A stretch of 64,000 bases of DNA, from positions 1 to 64,000 of the forward strand of contig NZ_JADPMP010000006.1 of NCBI RefSeq assembly GCF_015686655.1, in the 5' to 3' direction. A program made the position numbers and the translations under genes. Under the pieces are notes generated by a model. The model did not search any database. It worked only from the letters and a program-made list of their open reading frames with translations, and had not been told where the DNA came from. Each line of letters begins with the position of its first letter. Positions within the stretch are counted from its first letter, which is position 1. This DNA comes from Pontibacter sp. FD36. Its GTDB lineage: Bacteria; Bacteroidota; Bacteroidia; Cytophagales; Hymenobacteraceae. Shown here one piece after another: positions 18,667 through 29,779 of this stretch.

Positions 18667-18831
18667 AGAGCAGACGTAAAAGTTAAGCTCAGTTTCTATC
18701 CTGGTAGAATAGCACTAAAGCTAATCAATAGCCACCATATAGACAATAGCTAATAAAGCTTGATCGGTTGAAAATCAGGCTTATAAATATGTTTAAACAG
18801 GAAGTTTTATTGGAGGGATGCGCTGCCCGGA

Positions 18832-19206
18832 TTACATTTTGTAGATCCACTTAAAGAGCAGGATGCCAAGTATACAGCCAATGGTATTGCTGAGTACATC
18901 GATGATGTCGCCCTGGCGGCCAGGTATAAGGTAGTGCTGCAGCAGTTCGATCGCGATGCCGAACATGGAACTCACAAAAAAGGCTGTGCGGATGGCATAG
19001 TGCTGCACACGCGGAAAGGTAAACTGCTTTTTCAGGCCCACTGTCATCAGGTAAGTGAGCACGGCAAACATGAAAGCATGCGCAAAAGAATCAAAAGAAA
19101 AGATCTCCCAGATCGAAAGGGAGGGCATAGAAGAGGAGGGCAGCAGCGTCAAAACCATGATCACTGCTGCCCAAATAATGGTAAAGAAATTATACCTTAG
19201 AATCAA
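18832..19206 (-). CDS. VanZ-like family membrane protein
   Basis: This 124-residue protein has four hydrophobic segments and the VanZ-fold features: an SFAHAFMFAVLTYL helix with the conserved His, and the loop EllQHYLIPGRQGDIIDVLSNTIG with the typical R.gd..D...N pattern. VanZ-family proteins are small membrane proteins of unclear biochemical function; resistance to teicoplanin is known only for the VanA-cluster member. It is the last gene of the maeB-ruvA-sprA-gcvH-vanZ run, 22 bases after gcvH. Confidence 0.85.
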   Translation of the reverse strand: MILRYNFFTIIWAAVIMVLTLLPSSSMPSLSIWEIFSFDSFAHAFMFAVLTYLMTVGLKKQFTFPRVQHYAIRTAFFVSSMFGIAIELLQHYLIPGRQGDIIDVLSNTIGCILGILLFKWIYKM

Positions 19207-19228
19207 ACCTGCTTCTATACTGTCGAAA

Positions 19229-19609
19229 TTACTGACCGATTACTTCGCGGTAGCCTTCAACCGTTAACAGGCCTTCCACTTCGCTTGCGTCTCCGATAGA
19301 CATTTTGATGATCCAGCCGTCGCCGTAAGGATCAGAGTTTACCAGCTCAGGGCTGCCGTCCAGCTTGTCGTTGAACTCCAGCACCGTGCCGCTCAGTGGG
19401 CTGAACAGGTCAGAAACTGTTTTTACAGCCTCTACTGTACCAAACACGTCGTTCTGGTTGATATCCTTGTCCACTGTGTCGATGTCAACATACACGATAT
19501 CGCCCAGTTCGCTTTGTGCGAAATCAGTGATGCCTACATAAGCTACGTCACCTTCTATGCGTACCCACTCGTGGTCTTTGGTATACTTTAGGTTGTCAGG
19601 TAAATTCAT
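19229..19609 (-). CDS. gcvH: Glycine cleavage system H protein
   Basis: The 126-residue lipoyl carrier shuttles the aminomethyl group between the P, T and L proteins of glycine cleavage. The lipoylation site is K63 in [11 protein letters not shown], and the N-terminal [13 protein letters not shown] is diagnostic. Length is normal for the family. gcvT and gcvP are not in the window. It sits 58 bases downstream of sprA, so a core metabolic protein shares a transcript with the T9SS translocon. Confidence 0.97.
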   Translation of the reverse strand: MNLPDNLKYTKDHEWVRIEGDVAYVGITDFAQSELGDIVYVDIDTVDKDINQNDVFGTVEAVKTVSDLFSPLSGTVLEFNDKLDGSPELVNSDPYGDGWIIKMSIGDASEVEGLLTVEGYREVIGQ

Positions 19610-19667
19610 TTTTATCGCTTTGGGTTAATGATGTCCAAAAATACGGTCTTTTTCTCAATGCCAAAAA

Positions 19668-22600
19668 TTATTGCAGACTAACACGTAGCTGTACTCCACC
19701 TTCCGACACACTGTTACGGAACGAAGTAGAAATTTTGGGGTCGGACACGGTGCGCAGCAGGTAGAACTGTATGTTCACGCGCTGGCTCAGGACATAATCC
19801 ACGGTTGGCCGCAGCTGCACCTGGCGTGTACCGTTCGTGATCTGGTTCTGGCTGATCTCGTTGCCCTGATCATCTTGCGCAATGGCCCGCTGCACCGTCT
19901 GGTTGTCACGCACCGACATGTCCATGCGTATGGTCAGCTCGTTCTCCAGCGTACGGCGCTCCCCGCCTATCCGGAAAGGTATACGGAAGTTGCTGGTGGC
20001 ATATCCGAAGCCGAAGGTATAATCCTTCACGTTGGTCTCGGTTACTTGGGCATTGGTGAGATTAAGCGACAGGTTACGCTCTATTCTGTACCCGATGCGG
20101 CCGGTCAGGTTGGTGTTAGTGCGGAAGTTAACACCTAGCAGTTCCAGACGCTCCTGCACTGTGAGTTGGTTTACGATATAGTACGGAATCAGCTGCCCAA
20201 ACTCGTTGGTGCGGGTTGGGTAGTCACCCGGACTGTTCTCGTAAGCCAGGGAAGTGGTGAAGCTGGTTACGTTGTAAGTGGAGTTATAAGAGTGCGTCAG
20301 GTTGACCTGGCTGAACCAGCGTTTGAAGAAGGCAAGCTGCGACAGGCCGTTGTAATCAATACGCCAGTTAGGTATAGGCATCCGCTTGACAGGGTTACCG
20401 CCTTTTGCCTGGAAACCACTGGCATCACGTCCCTGGTAAGCATACAGGAACGACTGCAGAAGCACGTCCTGTGAGTTCAAGGTATAACCTGAGTCACCAG
20501 CTGCCGCATTGGCGTTGGTGAGGCGCTCACGTATCTCGTAGCGGTTGCGGATAAAATTGTCGAAAGCAGCCGAAGTGCCTCCTGCAGTAGACTCGAATAT
20601 AGTGCCTAGCGCAAAGAAGGAGGTACTGAACGAACCGGTGTTGATCGGGTTCTGGCGCTCGTTCACAGTGCCAATGTTGCCGAAGTCATCAAACTGCTTA
20701 CGGTAAAACACCTCCTGTATTTCGGACATGTTGCGACGTGCGTCGAGCTGCAGGTTAAAGTTGCGGAACGGCTCCATGTTAGCTCTGGCCGTAAGCGTTT
20801 CTGTTTTAATGCCGCTGAACGGCGTGTTCAGGTACTGGCTGCTATCGGTATACCAACCGTTAGTGAAGGCACGGTTGTAAAGTTCGTCCAGGTCATACTG
20901 ACGGCCGAGTATGAACGGCAGACCCGGCGCATCGAAGCCATCGTCAAAGCCTAACATTTTGGTACGCGGCAGATAGCCCGGCATCATAGTGCCCTGGTTT
21001 TGCAGGTATGTGAAGTTCACCGAGCGGGTCATCATCAGGAAGCGGGCCAGTCCCTTGGCAAGCTTCATCTCAGATCGTTTCTTCACCGCCGTATCGCCTG
21101 GCGCAGGTACAGGTGGTCTGCCCTGCGGTTGCGTTGGGCTGTTCACGTCTTTCAGGAACTTCACCTTATTGTACAGTTTCACCATATCGAAGCGGCCATT
21201 TACGCTGAATTCGGTATTGTTCTCAGCCGTGTTACCCAGTCGGAAAGGCGCGTCCTGGTTCAAGGCAGTGGAGCCGGCCGTCCAGATGTACGTAACGGCA
21301 TAGCGGGTTTCAGCGCCCAGCCAGTCAGTGAGCGGGAATTTCTCGAACGGCACTTTGTAGTTGGCAGCCACCAGCTGGTTGAAGTTCGTGTTACGGCCGA
21401 AGTTGCGCAGGTTGTCCCAAATCACTTTGTTCTTATACCTGAGCGAGTCCACGTCGCGGTTGATGCGGAAGTCAGGCTCGTCTACCACAGCACGGTTGGT
21501 GGCCGTGTAGTCCAGCGACAGACTCTTGCTGATGTCCCACTTGAGGTCGTAGATGCGGTTAAAGAAGAAGTACTTCTGGAACACAGGCTCTATACCTCTG
21601 GAGGTGATCAGGCCTGAACCCGGATCACGGCGCTGCAGGAAGGTCTCGTTATACCTGCGGTCGAGGTCGGCGCGGAAGGCAAAACGGCTTGGCAGTGGCG
21701 TAAAGTTCAGGTCTTTGATCAGGCGCATATACGGCGATTTGAGTCGTTCGCTTTTGGCGAAGAACTCGTAGTTGCGTGGCGTGTTGGTGTAGGTATAGGC
21801 CACTGCTCCGGTGTAGGTGCGGGTAAAGTCACGGTCTGTCTCGATGTTGGTAAACAGGCGCTCGGCGTAGGAGTAGGAGAACGACAGGTTTTCCACATCG
21901 TACGGACGCACCTTGGCCTCCGGGTTGGTCCGTTCTTTCCTGACATTTAGTAAGCTCACACTTTTCCGGGTTTCCCGGGTACTCACTTCACGCCTGTATT
22001 CCCGTTGCGCTTCAGTAGTCTCATACCTGGTCAGCGACTGCTCCAGCGGCACATCTTTGTCGAGCGGGTCAAACTGTGGGGCACTGTTCATGGTGCCGTA
22101 CTGCACCGAGACCGGCACCTTGATACCCAGCTTTTCGGGCAGGAACTTATCGGCAACAATATTGGCGCTCACATCAAATACGGCCGTGTTCTCACGGGCA
22201 CGCTGAGCGATCTTCTGCTGCAGGGCTCCGAAACCGATGGTGGTGTAGCTACCGGTTGCTGTAATGTTGGCGAAGTCGGCTAGTTTGGTGTTGAGGCGGG
22301 CATTTGCGGCCCAGCCTGAGTTGTTCCGGAAGTCCGTTACACGCAGCTCGTTCACCCAAATGCAGACCGATTGCGGACGCGCATCTTCGCCCGGTACGGT
22401 AGGGTTACGCACACCGATCATCACACTCTGCACTTCACTGAAATCCGGGTTACCTACCACTCGGATCATCTTGCCACCTTCTAGCATTACTTCCCACGGA
22501 CGGCGGTTGTCCCAGCCACCAACGGCTCTGTTACGCTCTACCTTGGCATTTACAAAATCCTCAATAGCGACGTCGATCTCGTTTTCGGCAAGCCAGATAC

Positions 22601-25600
22601 CTTCACGGCTTCTGGTGCCCAGCGGCGTTAGTTTGAGTGGCACCACGTACTCGTAGTAGTTTTGGGTATAGTCTGTACCGATTCGGATGAAAGCCTGCAC
22701 ATCGTCGTCGCGTGTATTCGGGTCGCGGGTCTGAGCATGCAGGAACAGCTTGAGGCGCTTGTAAATCAGCATGTCGATGGACAGGTTCTTGTACACGGCC
22801 TTGGAGAAAGAGTCTTTCAGGTCCTCCACGCAAAGTTGCAGTGACTGTTCGTTCTGGCGGCGGTTGTTGGTGGCGGCATAGTCGCGCAGACGCTCTATAC
22901 CTGGCGGCATATCATAAGGAATGATTGTCTCGTCATTGCCTGTCTCGCTGTTCTCCTCAATGTTCACCGTCGATACAGTAAACGAGCGGGCATCATCCGT
23001 ACAGTTCAGGCAAGGGTTACCATCGGTGATCGGCTGCAGGAAGGTACGCCACTGGTTCGCCACAAACTGAAACTGCACAAAGCGAAGCACCACCGGGTCG
23101 GCAAATTCAGTCATGTACATACGCATGAAGCGGATCGACTTGAAGCCGCTGATGTTGCCCACATTGCCCGTTGGCTGACGCACTGGCACACGGAATTGGT
23201 ACCAGGTCACATCCTCACCAGTTCTGGTATCCACGATCTTGTCCACGATGTAGTTCTGACCTACGCTCATGTCTCCCGGCTGCAGTCTGATCTTGTACTC
23301 GTAGTATTGCTCCAGGTCACTGATCACGTTGTCGCGGTTCAGGTCCTCCTTGTCAGGGAAAGCATAATTAGAGAAGCGGCTTTGCTCAGGAGAGTTGCCT
23401 TCCATGCCATTGAAGCGCTTGTAACGCTCCAGGATACCGGCATTCTGCTGGTCATAGCTTGCATCAAGATGGTGCAGGAAGTTGTCGGCAGAAGGGTCGG
23501 AGAGGACGGTTTGCGGTGCACCACCAGGTATACGGCCCAGGAAAGTGTTCTGGAAAAACTCACGTTCTGCATTATCGCCTAAGCCATCCAGGCCTATGTC
23601 CTGAAATGCACGTGCGCCTGGCACAGCCGAGAAGGCATCGGTCAGGAACTGCTGTGTAGTTACACGGCCCCATTCGGTGGTCTGCAGGTTTTGGTTGTCA
23701 GTCGCAGAGGTTGGCAGACCGTTCTCAAACGAGTAGCGGTTGTCTTTCAGGATATCCTCCGACACATTTCCCAGGTTAAGTACCAACTCACCGCCTTCAT
23801 TGCTGACGATCGGGTTGCCATTGGCATCCTTCCGTCCGTTCGGTCCTGTCAGGAAAGGATCCATGAGCCAGAACTCCACATACTCCACGTTGGCATTGTC
23901 AAAGTCTGTGTCGAAGGTGATCTCACGGCTGATTCCGCCCCAGTTCTTGCGGGGGTCGCCCTGCAGCCTTCCTTGGTTATCCAGGTTCGGGTTGTAGTTG
24001 TACTGTCCACGCTCACGTGGGTAGTAGGCCATGTCGAAGGTATACTCGTAGGCGTTGGCAATCTCACGGTCGCGCCCGGGGAACACCTCATAGCGAGGTA
24101 CAGGGCGCACGTAGTGGTTTCGGAGTTCTTCGTCGTTGATATTGCTCGGACGCAGGCCTTCGCTGTCGCGGTAGAAGATCTGATCGATGGTATACCAGGC
24201 CACACGGGCACGGTTGTAGGCATGCTCCAGCCCATCTCCCTGTGCCAGTGGGGCAGGAGTGGCTGCCAGCCGCCAGGTGGTGTTATTAAAGCCGCCGAGA
24301 CTGAATGGTGTTTCGGCCCCTTCAAAGTCATCCAGGTATGAAGTACCGTCCTCGTTTACCGGCGATTTGGAAGGAGAGGGCACCAGGTGCGCAAACTCAC
24401 CGCTGAAGGTCACGCTCGACGGCACTTTGGTTTGGATAAACGGAATCATATCCGTCATCTTCGTCAGGAAACGCGACTCTCGGTTGAAATTCACGTCAAG
24501 GCCATAGATCGTATTATTGGTTGGCTCGTCGCCGATGCTCACGCGGTTGATGTAAGGCCGTTCGTTCAGGTGCAGCACGGTGCCGCCCAGGTTCAGGTCA
24601 TTGTTCACGCGGTAGTCAAAGCGGGCGCCCAACAGGGTGCGGGGCTGTATGTTTAGCAACTCGGCTTTTTCGTAGGTCACACGCAAGTCACTGGCCGAAG
24701 CGATGTAACTTGGGTTCAGGATCTTGATGCGGCCTAGGTCATAGAAAACCTGGTAGTCTGTGCCTTCCTCCAAACGTGTTCCACCCGAGTATACTGCCAC
24801 CGAACCCTCGGCAATACGGAAGCCAGGCAGCATGATCTCGTCCGTGGAGCTGGCCTGGAAACGACCCTTTAGGAAGAACTTCGCCTTCAGTGTGTTTTGC
24901 TGCGCATCAGTCTGGGTTTGCTCGTAGAGTTCCTGGAATACATAGCGCTCGATCAGGTCCTGCCTTCCTTCAAATTGACTGGCTAGGTATGAGCCAAACG
25001 GCTCCACTACCGGGAAGATGATACGCCCGGTTTCAGGGTCGATCGTTATACCTTCCAAAAAGTCGAAGTTGCCGTCGCGCGGTTTGTCGTTGTTTGTGTT
25101 GACATTGTCCAGGTTGAGCACCTCGATCAGGGGAATGTTCTGGATCGGGCTTGGCTCTTTCAGACTGGTAATGTCAACGCCCGTTTCATCGTCTTTGTAA
25201 ACGATCTGCAGCTGGAAGTTCTGGCGGTTCACCTGTGTCGCGTCCAAACTGTAGACGTTTTTCATCATCAGGTCCCAGGTTGGATATTCCAGCGCCGGGT
25301 TGGTTGCCTTCAGCAATTTCATGTGGATCACCTGGTCATCGCGCAGGTTCTGGTAGTCTTCCATCAACTCACCTACCTTGTAAGTCTGGCCGTTGTAGGT
25401 ATACTCAAAGGCTACGCCCAGCACCTGGTCAGGCAATAGAGCGGTGGTAAGTGAGATGTAACCTAGCTGCGGATTGAACTTATACTCACGCGGGTCCAGT
25501 CTGCGGGCACGCACATGCTCAAAATCAATGGCTTTCTGCAGGCCCAGGCTTCTCAGGTATGCGTCTACCTGGTCGTTGTTGCGGGCGCTGGGGTTATTGG

Positions 25601-26855
25601 CGATCTGGCCATAAAGTCCGTTGGCATTGTTTGCGGCAGGTGCCAGCGGGTTGCGCTCAAACTGATTGCGGAATGGATCAGCCTCGCCCAAGTCCATATA
25701 AGCGACCATGTTGCGCAGGTTCTCGGTGCCTCGGTTGTTGTTGGTCACGTACAGCTCCAGACGGCGGATCACGATGCCGGAGTTCACCAAGGGCAGGTTC
25801 TGCAGCGTACGGTCGTAGCGGCCCCGGAAGAACTGTGACAGGAAGAAGTGACGATCGCGGTCGTAGTTGTCGGCCCTGATCTCGAATGGTTTGTTTTGTG
25901 CTCCGTTCTGAATCACCACCTCGTCATTGCGCCCACGTACGTTGGCGGCGATGGTGGTTACGCCCAATCTGCCGAACTGCAGCTGTGTTTTTAATCCGAA
26001 GAGATTCTGAGCACCGGTGATCAGGGAGTTATTGAGTGGCAGACTCACGTTACCGGCCTCTATCTTGCGGATGATCTCCTCTTCAAAACCGGTATAGTCC
26101 AGCTTCATGTTGTTCTCAAACTCGAAGTTGGCGTTGTTGTCCCAGTTAAAGTTGAGACGCATTTTCTCCCCGATCTTACCCACCAGGTTGAGCGAGATGT
26201 TTTGGTCAAAATCGAAGTCGCCAGTGCGCTGCTGGCGGAGCGGTATAGAAGGGTTCTCGTTGCGGTTAAAGCGGGCTCCGAATTTCAGGTTGACGTTGCC
26301 ATTCGGCTGAATGTCCACAAAATTGCCTCCGAACACACGATCGAAAACCGGGCTGATATAGATCTTGGGTACCAGACGGCGGCCACTGACTACGCTCTCC
26401 CCATCCAGACCTGCCGATTTGCTACGCCAGTAATCACGTATGGCCTGCTGGCGCTGGTAGCGTGAGTACTCTTCCCATGACATAGTGGAGGGCAGTCGGT
26501 AGTCCAACTCACCCATGCGCTCGTTGATGTTATACTGCTGCAGACTGTCGTCGAGCTGTATTTCCAGTTCAATGTTGGAGGGCTGGCCCAGCAGCAGGGG
26601 AGAAGAGCTGGGGCGGGTGCCAAAAGGACTACCGAGGCGGTCGCTTGGCGTGAAAGTCGGGCGGCGGCTTGGGATGTAAGGTTGAAGCCGGGCAGAGTCT
26701 TGCGGAATGGTATCCTGCAGGAAAAAATCTGAAAAAATTAAGGTGCTATACCTGTTGTTCGAGCGCAATGCTGCGGCCTGCGACCACCATGCCAGCATAG
26801 TGATAGCAGCAACCGTAGCAAACAGCAGGCTGTTTTTTTTACTTTTCCAGATCAA
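19668..26855 (-). CDS. sprA: T9SS outer-membrane translocon SprA (Sov)
   Basis: At 2395 residues this is a full-length SprA/Sov, which in Flavobacterium forms a giant 36-strand single-chain outer-membrane barrel through which T9SS cargo leaves. The N terminus has a signal segment (residues 8-28). The body shows SprA hallmarks: long runs of amphipathic strands, the SYLDDFEGAETPFSLGG motif (about residue 835), IWVNELRVTDFRN, and repeated R/N-rich barrel strands up to the C terminus (GVQLRVSLQ). It lies 15 bases downstream of ruvA and 58 bases upstream of gcvH. No frameshift is present. Confidence 0.97.
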   Translation of the reverse strand: MIWKSKKNSLLFATVAAITMLAWWSQAAALRSNNRYSTLIFSDFFLQDTIPQDSARLQPYIPSRRPTFTPSDRLGSPFGTRPSSSPLLLGQPSNIELEIQLDDSLQQYNINERMGELDYRLPSTMSWEEYSRYQRQQAIRDYWRSKSAGLDGESVVSGRRLVPKIYISPVFDRVFGGNFVDIQPNGNVNLKFGARFNRNENPSIPLRQQRTGDFDFDQNISLNLVGKIGEKMRLNFNWDNNANFEFENNMKLDYTGFEEEIIRKIEAGNVSLPLNNSLITGAQNLFGLKTQLQFGRLGVTTIAANVRGRNDEVVIQNGAQNKPFEIRADNYDRDRHFFLSQFFRGRYDRTLQNLPLVNSGIVIRRLELYVTNNNRGTENLRNMVAYMDLGEADPFRNQFERNPLAPAANNANGLYGQIANNPSARNNDQVDAYLRSLGLQKAIDFEHVRARRLDPREYKFNPQLGYISLTTALLPDQVLGVAFEYTYNGQTYKVGELMEDYQNLRDDQVIHMKLLKATNPALEYPTWDLMMKNVYSLDATQVNRQNFQLQIVYKDDETGVDITSLKEPSPIQNIPLIEVLNLDNVNTNNDKPRDGNFDFLEGITIDPETGRIIFPVVEPFGSYLASQFEGRQDLIERYVFQELYEQTQTDAQQNTLKAKFFLKGRFQASSTDEIMLPGFRIAEGSVAVYSGGTRLEEGTDYQVFYDLGRIKILNPSYIASASDLRVTYEKAELLNIQPRTLLGARFDYRVNNDLNLGGTVLHLNERPYINRVSIGDEPTNNTIYGLDVNFNRESRFLTKMTDMIPFIQTKVPSSVTFSGEFAHLVPSPSKSPVNEDGTSYLDDFEGAETPFSLGGFNNTTWRLAATPAPLAQGDGLEHAYNRARVAWYTIDQIFYRDSEGLRPSNINDEELRNHYVRPVPRYEVFPGRDREIANAYEYTFDMAYYPRERGQYNYNPNLDNQGRLQGDPRKNWGGISREITFDTDFDNANVEYVEFWLMDPFLTGPNGRKDANGNPIVSNEGGELVLNLGNVSEDILKDNRYSFENGLPTSATDNQNLQTTEWGRVTTQQFLTDAFSAVPGARAFQDIGLDGLGDNAEREFFQNTFLGRIPGGAPQTVLSDPSADNFLHHLDASYDQQNAGILERYKRFNGMEGNSPEQSRFSNYAFPDKEDLNRDNVISDLEQYYEYKIRLQPGDMSVGQNYIVDKIVDTRTGEDVTWYQFRVPVRQPTGNVGNISGFKSIRFMRMYMTEFADPVVLRFVQFQFVANQWRTFLQPITDGNPCLNCTDDARSFTVSTVNIEENSETGNDETIIPYDMPPGIERLRDYAATNNRRQNEQSLQLCVEDLKDSFSKAVYKNLSIDMLIYKRLKLFLHAQTRDPNTRDDDVQAFIRIGTDYTQNYYEYVVPLKLTPLGTRSREGIWLAENEIDVAIEDFVNAKVERNRAVGGWDNRRPWEVMLEGGKMIRVVGNPDFSEVQSVMIGVRNPTVPGEDARPQSVCIWVNELRVTDFRNNSGWAANARLNTKLADFANITATGSYTTIGFGALQQKIAQRARENTAVFDVSANIVADKFLPEKLGIKVPVSVQYGTMNSAPQFDPLDKDVPLEQSLTRYETTEAQREYRREVSTRETRKSVSLLNVRKERTNPEAKVRPYDVENLSFSYSYAERLFTNIETDRDFTRTYTGAVAYTYTNTPRNYEFFAKSERLKSPYMRLIKDLNFTPLPSRFAFRADLDRRYNETFLQRRDPGSGLITSRGIEPVFQKYFFFNRIYDLKWDISKSLSLDYTATNRAVVDEPDFRINRDVDSLRYKNKVIWDNLRNFGRNTNFNQLVAANYKVPFEKFPLTDWLGAETRYAVTYIWTAGSTALNQDAPFRLGNTAENNTEFSVNGRFDMVKLYNKVKFLKDVNSPTQPQGRPPVPAPGDTAVKKRSEMKLAKGLARFLMMTRSVNFTYLQNQGTMMPGYLPRTKMLGFDDGFDAPGLPFILGRQYDLDELYNRAFTNGWYTDSSQYLNTPFSGIKTETLTARANMEPFRNFNLQLDARRNMSEIQEVFYRKQFDDFGNIGTVNERQNPINTGSFSTSFFALGTIFESTAGGTSAAFDNFIRNRYEIRERLTNANAAAGDSGYTLNSQDVLLQSFLYAYQGRDASGFQAKGGNPVKRMPIPNWRIDYNGLSQLAFFKRWFSQVNLTHSYNSTYNVTSFTTSLAYENSPGDYPTRTNEFGQLIPYYIVNQLTVQERLELLGVNFRTNTNLTGRIGYRIERNLSLNLTNAQVTETNVKDYTFGFGYATSNFRIPFRIGGERRTLENELTIRMDMSVRDNQTVQRAIAQDDQGNEISQNQITNGTRQVQLRPTVDYVLSQRVNIQFYLLRTVSDPKISTSFRNSVSEGGVQLRVSLQ

Positions 26856-26870
26856 GTTGGGCTCTACCGA

Positions 26871-27464
26871 TTAAGAAGACTTTAAGGCAAATTTTATTAG
26901 TTCCTCTACGCTCAGGCTTCTGTCTTCGCGCTTGATGATCGCATCGAGCGTTTTCTCTGCCACGTTTTTGGCAAAGCCTAGTGTAACTAAAGCTGATAAC
27001 GCTTCTGCACGTACTGTATTGTGTGCAGAAACAGGAACTGCTGAGCTACCAGCCAGCATGGTTTCTTTCTTTATTTTATCTTTTAATTCCAATATGATAC
27101 GCTGCGCAGTTTTGGCTCCGATCCCCTTCACATGCTGGATCGTGCGCACATCCTCCCGCACAATAGCCTGCTGCACTTCGTCTACCGAAAGCGACGACAG
27201 TATCATCAAGCCCGTGTTGGGCCCTACACCCGAAATAGAGATTAGGTGCAGGAAAGTATCCTTTTCGGCAGCCGTCGTGAAGCCATACAAGGTATGGGCA
27301 TCCTCCTTGATGTGCAGGTAGGTATGCAGCTTGCAACGTTCTCCCTCAGGCAGTGAAGAGTACGTGCTAAGGGAGATCTTGATCTGATAGCCTATGCCAT
27401 TGACATCTACAATGACATAGGTCGGATCTTTCACAGCAAGCTTACCGTCAATGTACGCAATCAT
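26871..27464 (-). CDS. ruvA: Holliday junction branch migration protein RuvA
   Basis: The 197-residue protein binds four-way junctions as a tetramer and loads the RuvB motor. It shows the N-terminal OB domain (MIAYIDGKLA, VDVNGIGYQI), the two helix-hairpin-helix motifs (SISGVGPNTGL and VKGIGAKTAQRIILELKDK) and the C-terminal RuvB-contacting domain (AEALSALVTLGF). The ATG begins directly after the malic enzyme stop codon with no spacing, which suggests translational coupling. RuvB and RuvC are not in the window. Confidence 0.97.
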   Translation of the reverse strand: MIAYIDGKLAVKDPTYVIVDVNGIGYQIKISLSTYSSLPEGERCKLHTYLHIKEDAHTLYGFTTAAEKDTFLHLISISGVGPNTGLMILSSLSVDEVQQAIVREDVRTIQHVKGIGAKTAQRIILELKDKIKKETMLAGSSAVPVSAHNTVRAEALSALVTLGFAKNVAEKTLDAIIKREDRSLSVEELIKFALKSS

Positions 27465-29738
27465 TTATATATGTTTATTATTATAGTTTTGAGCATCTAC
27501 GACAGCGATGGATACCATGTTAACGATTTCACGGATGGAGCTGCCCAGCTGTAGAATGTGCACTGGCTTGCGCATACCCATCAACACAGGGCCAATTGCC
27601 TCAGCACCACCTATTTCCTGTAATAGTTTGTAGGCAATGTTACCTGATGTGAGCGTCGGGAAAATAAGTGTATTTGCCCCTTTTTCGGCCAGTTCACTGA
27701 ACGGATAGTGCTCCTTCAGCAGGTGTCGGTTCATAGCCGTATTCGCCTGCATCTCGCCATCTATCATCAGGTCCGGGTAGCGCTGCTTTGCTTTGCGCAC
27801 TGCCTCAGCTCCTTTGTTAGGTATGTCACCTTGCACCGAGCCGAAGTTAGAGTATGACAGGACGGCCATACGCGGCTCTGTGTCGAAGAAACGTACGGCA
27901 CGGGCAGTCAGGCCAATGATATCTACCAGTTCATCGGCAGTCGGGTTTACGTTTACGGTTGTATCGGCAAAGAAATAAGGCTCTTTTTTGCTCAGGATGA
28001 TATACATACCTGCCACTTTGTTTATACCTTCTTCAACCCCTATTATCTGTAGGGACGGTAGAATGGTTTTGGAATAGTCACGGGTAAGACCTGAGATAAG
28101 TGCATCTGCTTCGCCGGTTTCGAGCATCATGGCACCAAAGTAATTGCGGTCGCGCATCTGGCGGCGGCTGTCAAACAGCGTAAGGCCTTTGCGCTGGCGC
28201 TTAGTGTAAAGGAGCTGGGCAAACTCTTCGCGCTTTTGCTCTTCCTCGTATGGGTCGATGATCACGCAGTCGTGCAGGTCCAGGTTGGTCTCCTCAATGA
28301 TCGCGGCAATACGTGCTTTGTTGCCCAGCAGGATCGGGTTGGCAATGCGCTGCTCTTTTACGATCTGTGCCGCCTTCAGAATCTTGTAATGGTCTGCCTC
28401 GGCAAATACCACTGTCTTCGGGTTCTTCTTGGCCTGGTTAGTAATACGGGTCATCAGCTTCTGGTCGATGCCGATGCGCTCCTGTAGTTCTGTCTCGTAA
28501 GCCTCCCAATTGGTGATCGGGTTTTTGGCTACACCGCTTTCAATAGCGGCCTTTGCCACCGCCGGCGATACCGTGGTGATCAGGCGTGGGTCAAGCGGCT
28601 TCGGTATAAGGTAAGTGCGGCCAAAAGAAATCGTGTTGTCACCATATGCCTTGTGCACCATCTCCGGAACAGGTTCTTTCGCGAGGTCCGCCAAGGCGTG
28701 CACAGCAGCCAGCTTCATGGCTTCGTTGATCTCAGTGGCACGTACATCCAGTGCTCCTCTAAAGATGTATGGGAAACCAAGTACGTTGTTTACCTGGTTC
28801 GGATGATCTGATCGGCCAGTTGCCATGATCAGGTCCTCGCGGGTTTCCATGGCCACGGCGTAAGGAATTTCCGGATCCGGGTTAGCCAGCGCGAATATGA
28901 TCGGGTCCCTCGCCATCAGCTTCACGAGCTCAGGAGCCAGCACGTTACCTGCCGAAAGACCGATAAACACATCAGCCCCTTTCATGGCCTCAGCCAATGT
29001 GTTGATCTTACGCAGCGTCACAAACTGGGCGCGGTAAATATCGAGGTCGTTTCGCTCTGGACGAATAATGCCATCCTTGTCGAACATCACGATGTTATCA
29101 AGCTTGGCGCCCAATGCTACATAGAGCTTCGTGCAGGCAATGGCAGCAGCGCCAGCGCCATTAATTACAATTTGGATTTCTTCAATTCTTTTGCCTGCCA
29201 GCTCCAGTGCGTTGAGCAGGGCCGCTGAAGAAATAATAGCCGTACCATGCTGGTCGTCGTGCATGAGCGGAATATTCATCTGCTCCTTCAAGGCATTCTC
29301 TATCTTAAAGCTCTCAGGGGCCTTGATATCCTCCAGGTTAATGCCGCCGAAGGTTGGCTCCAGTGATTTTACGATGCGAATAAATTCCTCAGGGTCGGTG
29401 CAGTCTATCTCAATGTCGAATACATCTATACCTGCAAACTTTTTGAACAATACGCCTTTTCCTTCCATTACTGGCTTAGAGGCGTCAGGACCAATGTTTC
29501 CCAGGCCCAGTACTGCAGTTCCGTTTGAGATTACCCCTACCAGGTTTCCTTTTGCGGTATATTTATAAACATTCTCTTTGTCAGCGGCTATTTCTTTGCA
29601 GGGCTCAGCTACTCCAGGAGAGTAAGCCAGAGCCAGGTCATGCTGTGTGCTCAGCATTTTAGTCGGCACTACTTCTATTTTGCCGGGCTGGCCCTGCATG
29701 TGGTAGTTAAGTGCGTCCTCTTTGTTTACTTTGATCAT
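27465..29738 (-). CDS. maeB: NADP-dependent malic enzyme with phosphotransacetylase-like domain
   Basis: The 757-residue enzyme converts malate to pyruvate and CO2 with NADP. Residues 1-430 form the malic enzyme part ([17 protein letters not shown] with catalytic Lys/Asp region, nucleotide-binding [12 protein letters not shown]). Residues about 430-757 form a phosphotransacetylase-like domain, probably regulatory (acetyl-CoA response in homologues). An earlier in-frame start at 29780 would add 14 Thr/Asn-rich residues; the ATG at 29738 begins the conserved [13 protein letters not shown] and gives the normal length. First gene of the run leading to sprA. Confidence 0.95.
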   Translation of the reverse strand: MIKVNKEDALNYHMQGQPGKIEVVPTKMLSTQHDLALAYSPGVAEPCKEIAADKENVYKYTAKGNLVGVISNGTAVLGLGNIGPDASKPVMEGKGVLFKKFAGIDVFDIEIDCTDPEEFIRIVKSLEPTFGGINLEDIKAPESFKIENALKEQMNIPLMHDDQHGTAIISSAALLNALELAGKRIEEIQIVINGAGAAAIACTKLYVALGAKLDNIVMFDKDGIIRPERNDLDIYRAQFVTLRKINTLAEAMKGADVFIGLSAGNVLAPELVKLMARDPIIFALANPDPEIPYAVAMETREDLIMATGRSDHPNQVNNVLGFPYIFRGALDVRATEINEAMKLAAVHALADLAKEPVPEMVHKAYGDNTISFGRTYLIPKPLDPRLITTVSPAVAKAAIESGVAKNPITNWEAYETELQERIGIDQKLMTRITNQAKKNPKTVVFAEADHYKILKAAQIVKEQRIANPILLGNKARIAAIIEETNLDLHDCVIIDPYEEEQKREEFAQLLYTKRQRKGLTLFDSRRQMRDRNYFGAMMLETGEADALISGLTRDYSKTILPSLQIIGVEEGINKVAGMYIILSKKEPYFFADTTVNVNPTADELVDIIGLTARAVRFFDTEPRMAVLSYSNFGSVQGDIPNKGAEAVRKAKQRYPDLMIDGEMQANTAMNRHLLKEHYPFSELAEKGANTLIFPTLTSGNIAYKLLQEIGGAEAIGPVLMGMRKPVHILQLGSSIREIVNMVSIAVVDAQNYNNKHI

Positions 29739-29779
29739 GGTATGCGTTGTTGTGTTATCTCGTGTTATGTTCCCTCGCA

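Noticed and set aside
21000..24341. Several 200-residue open frames on the plus strand inside sprA
   Set aside because: They mirror the codon pattern of sprA on the other strand and contain no recognisable motif.
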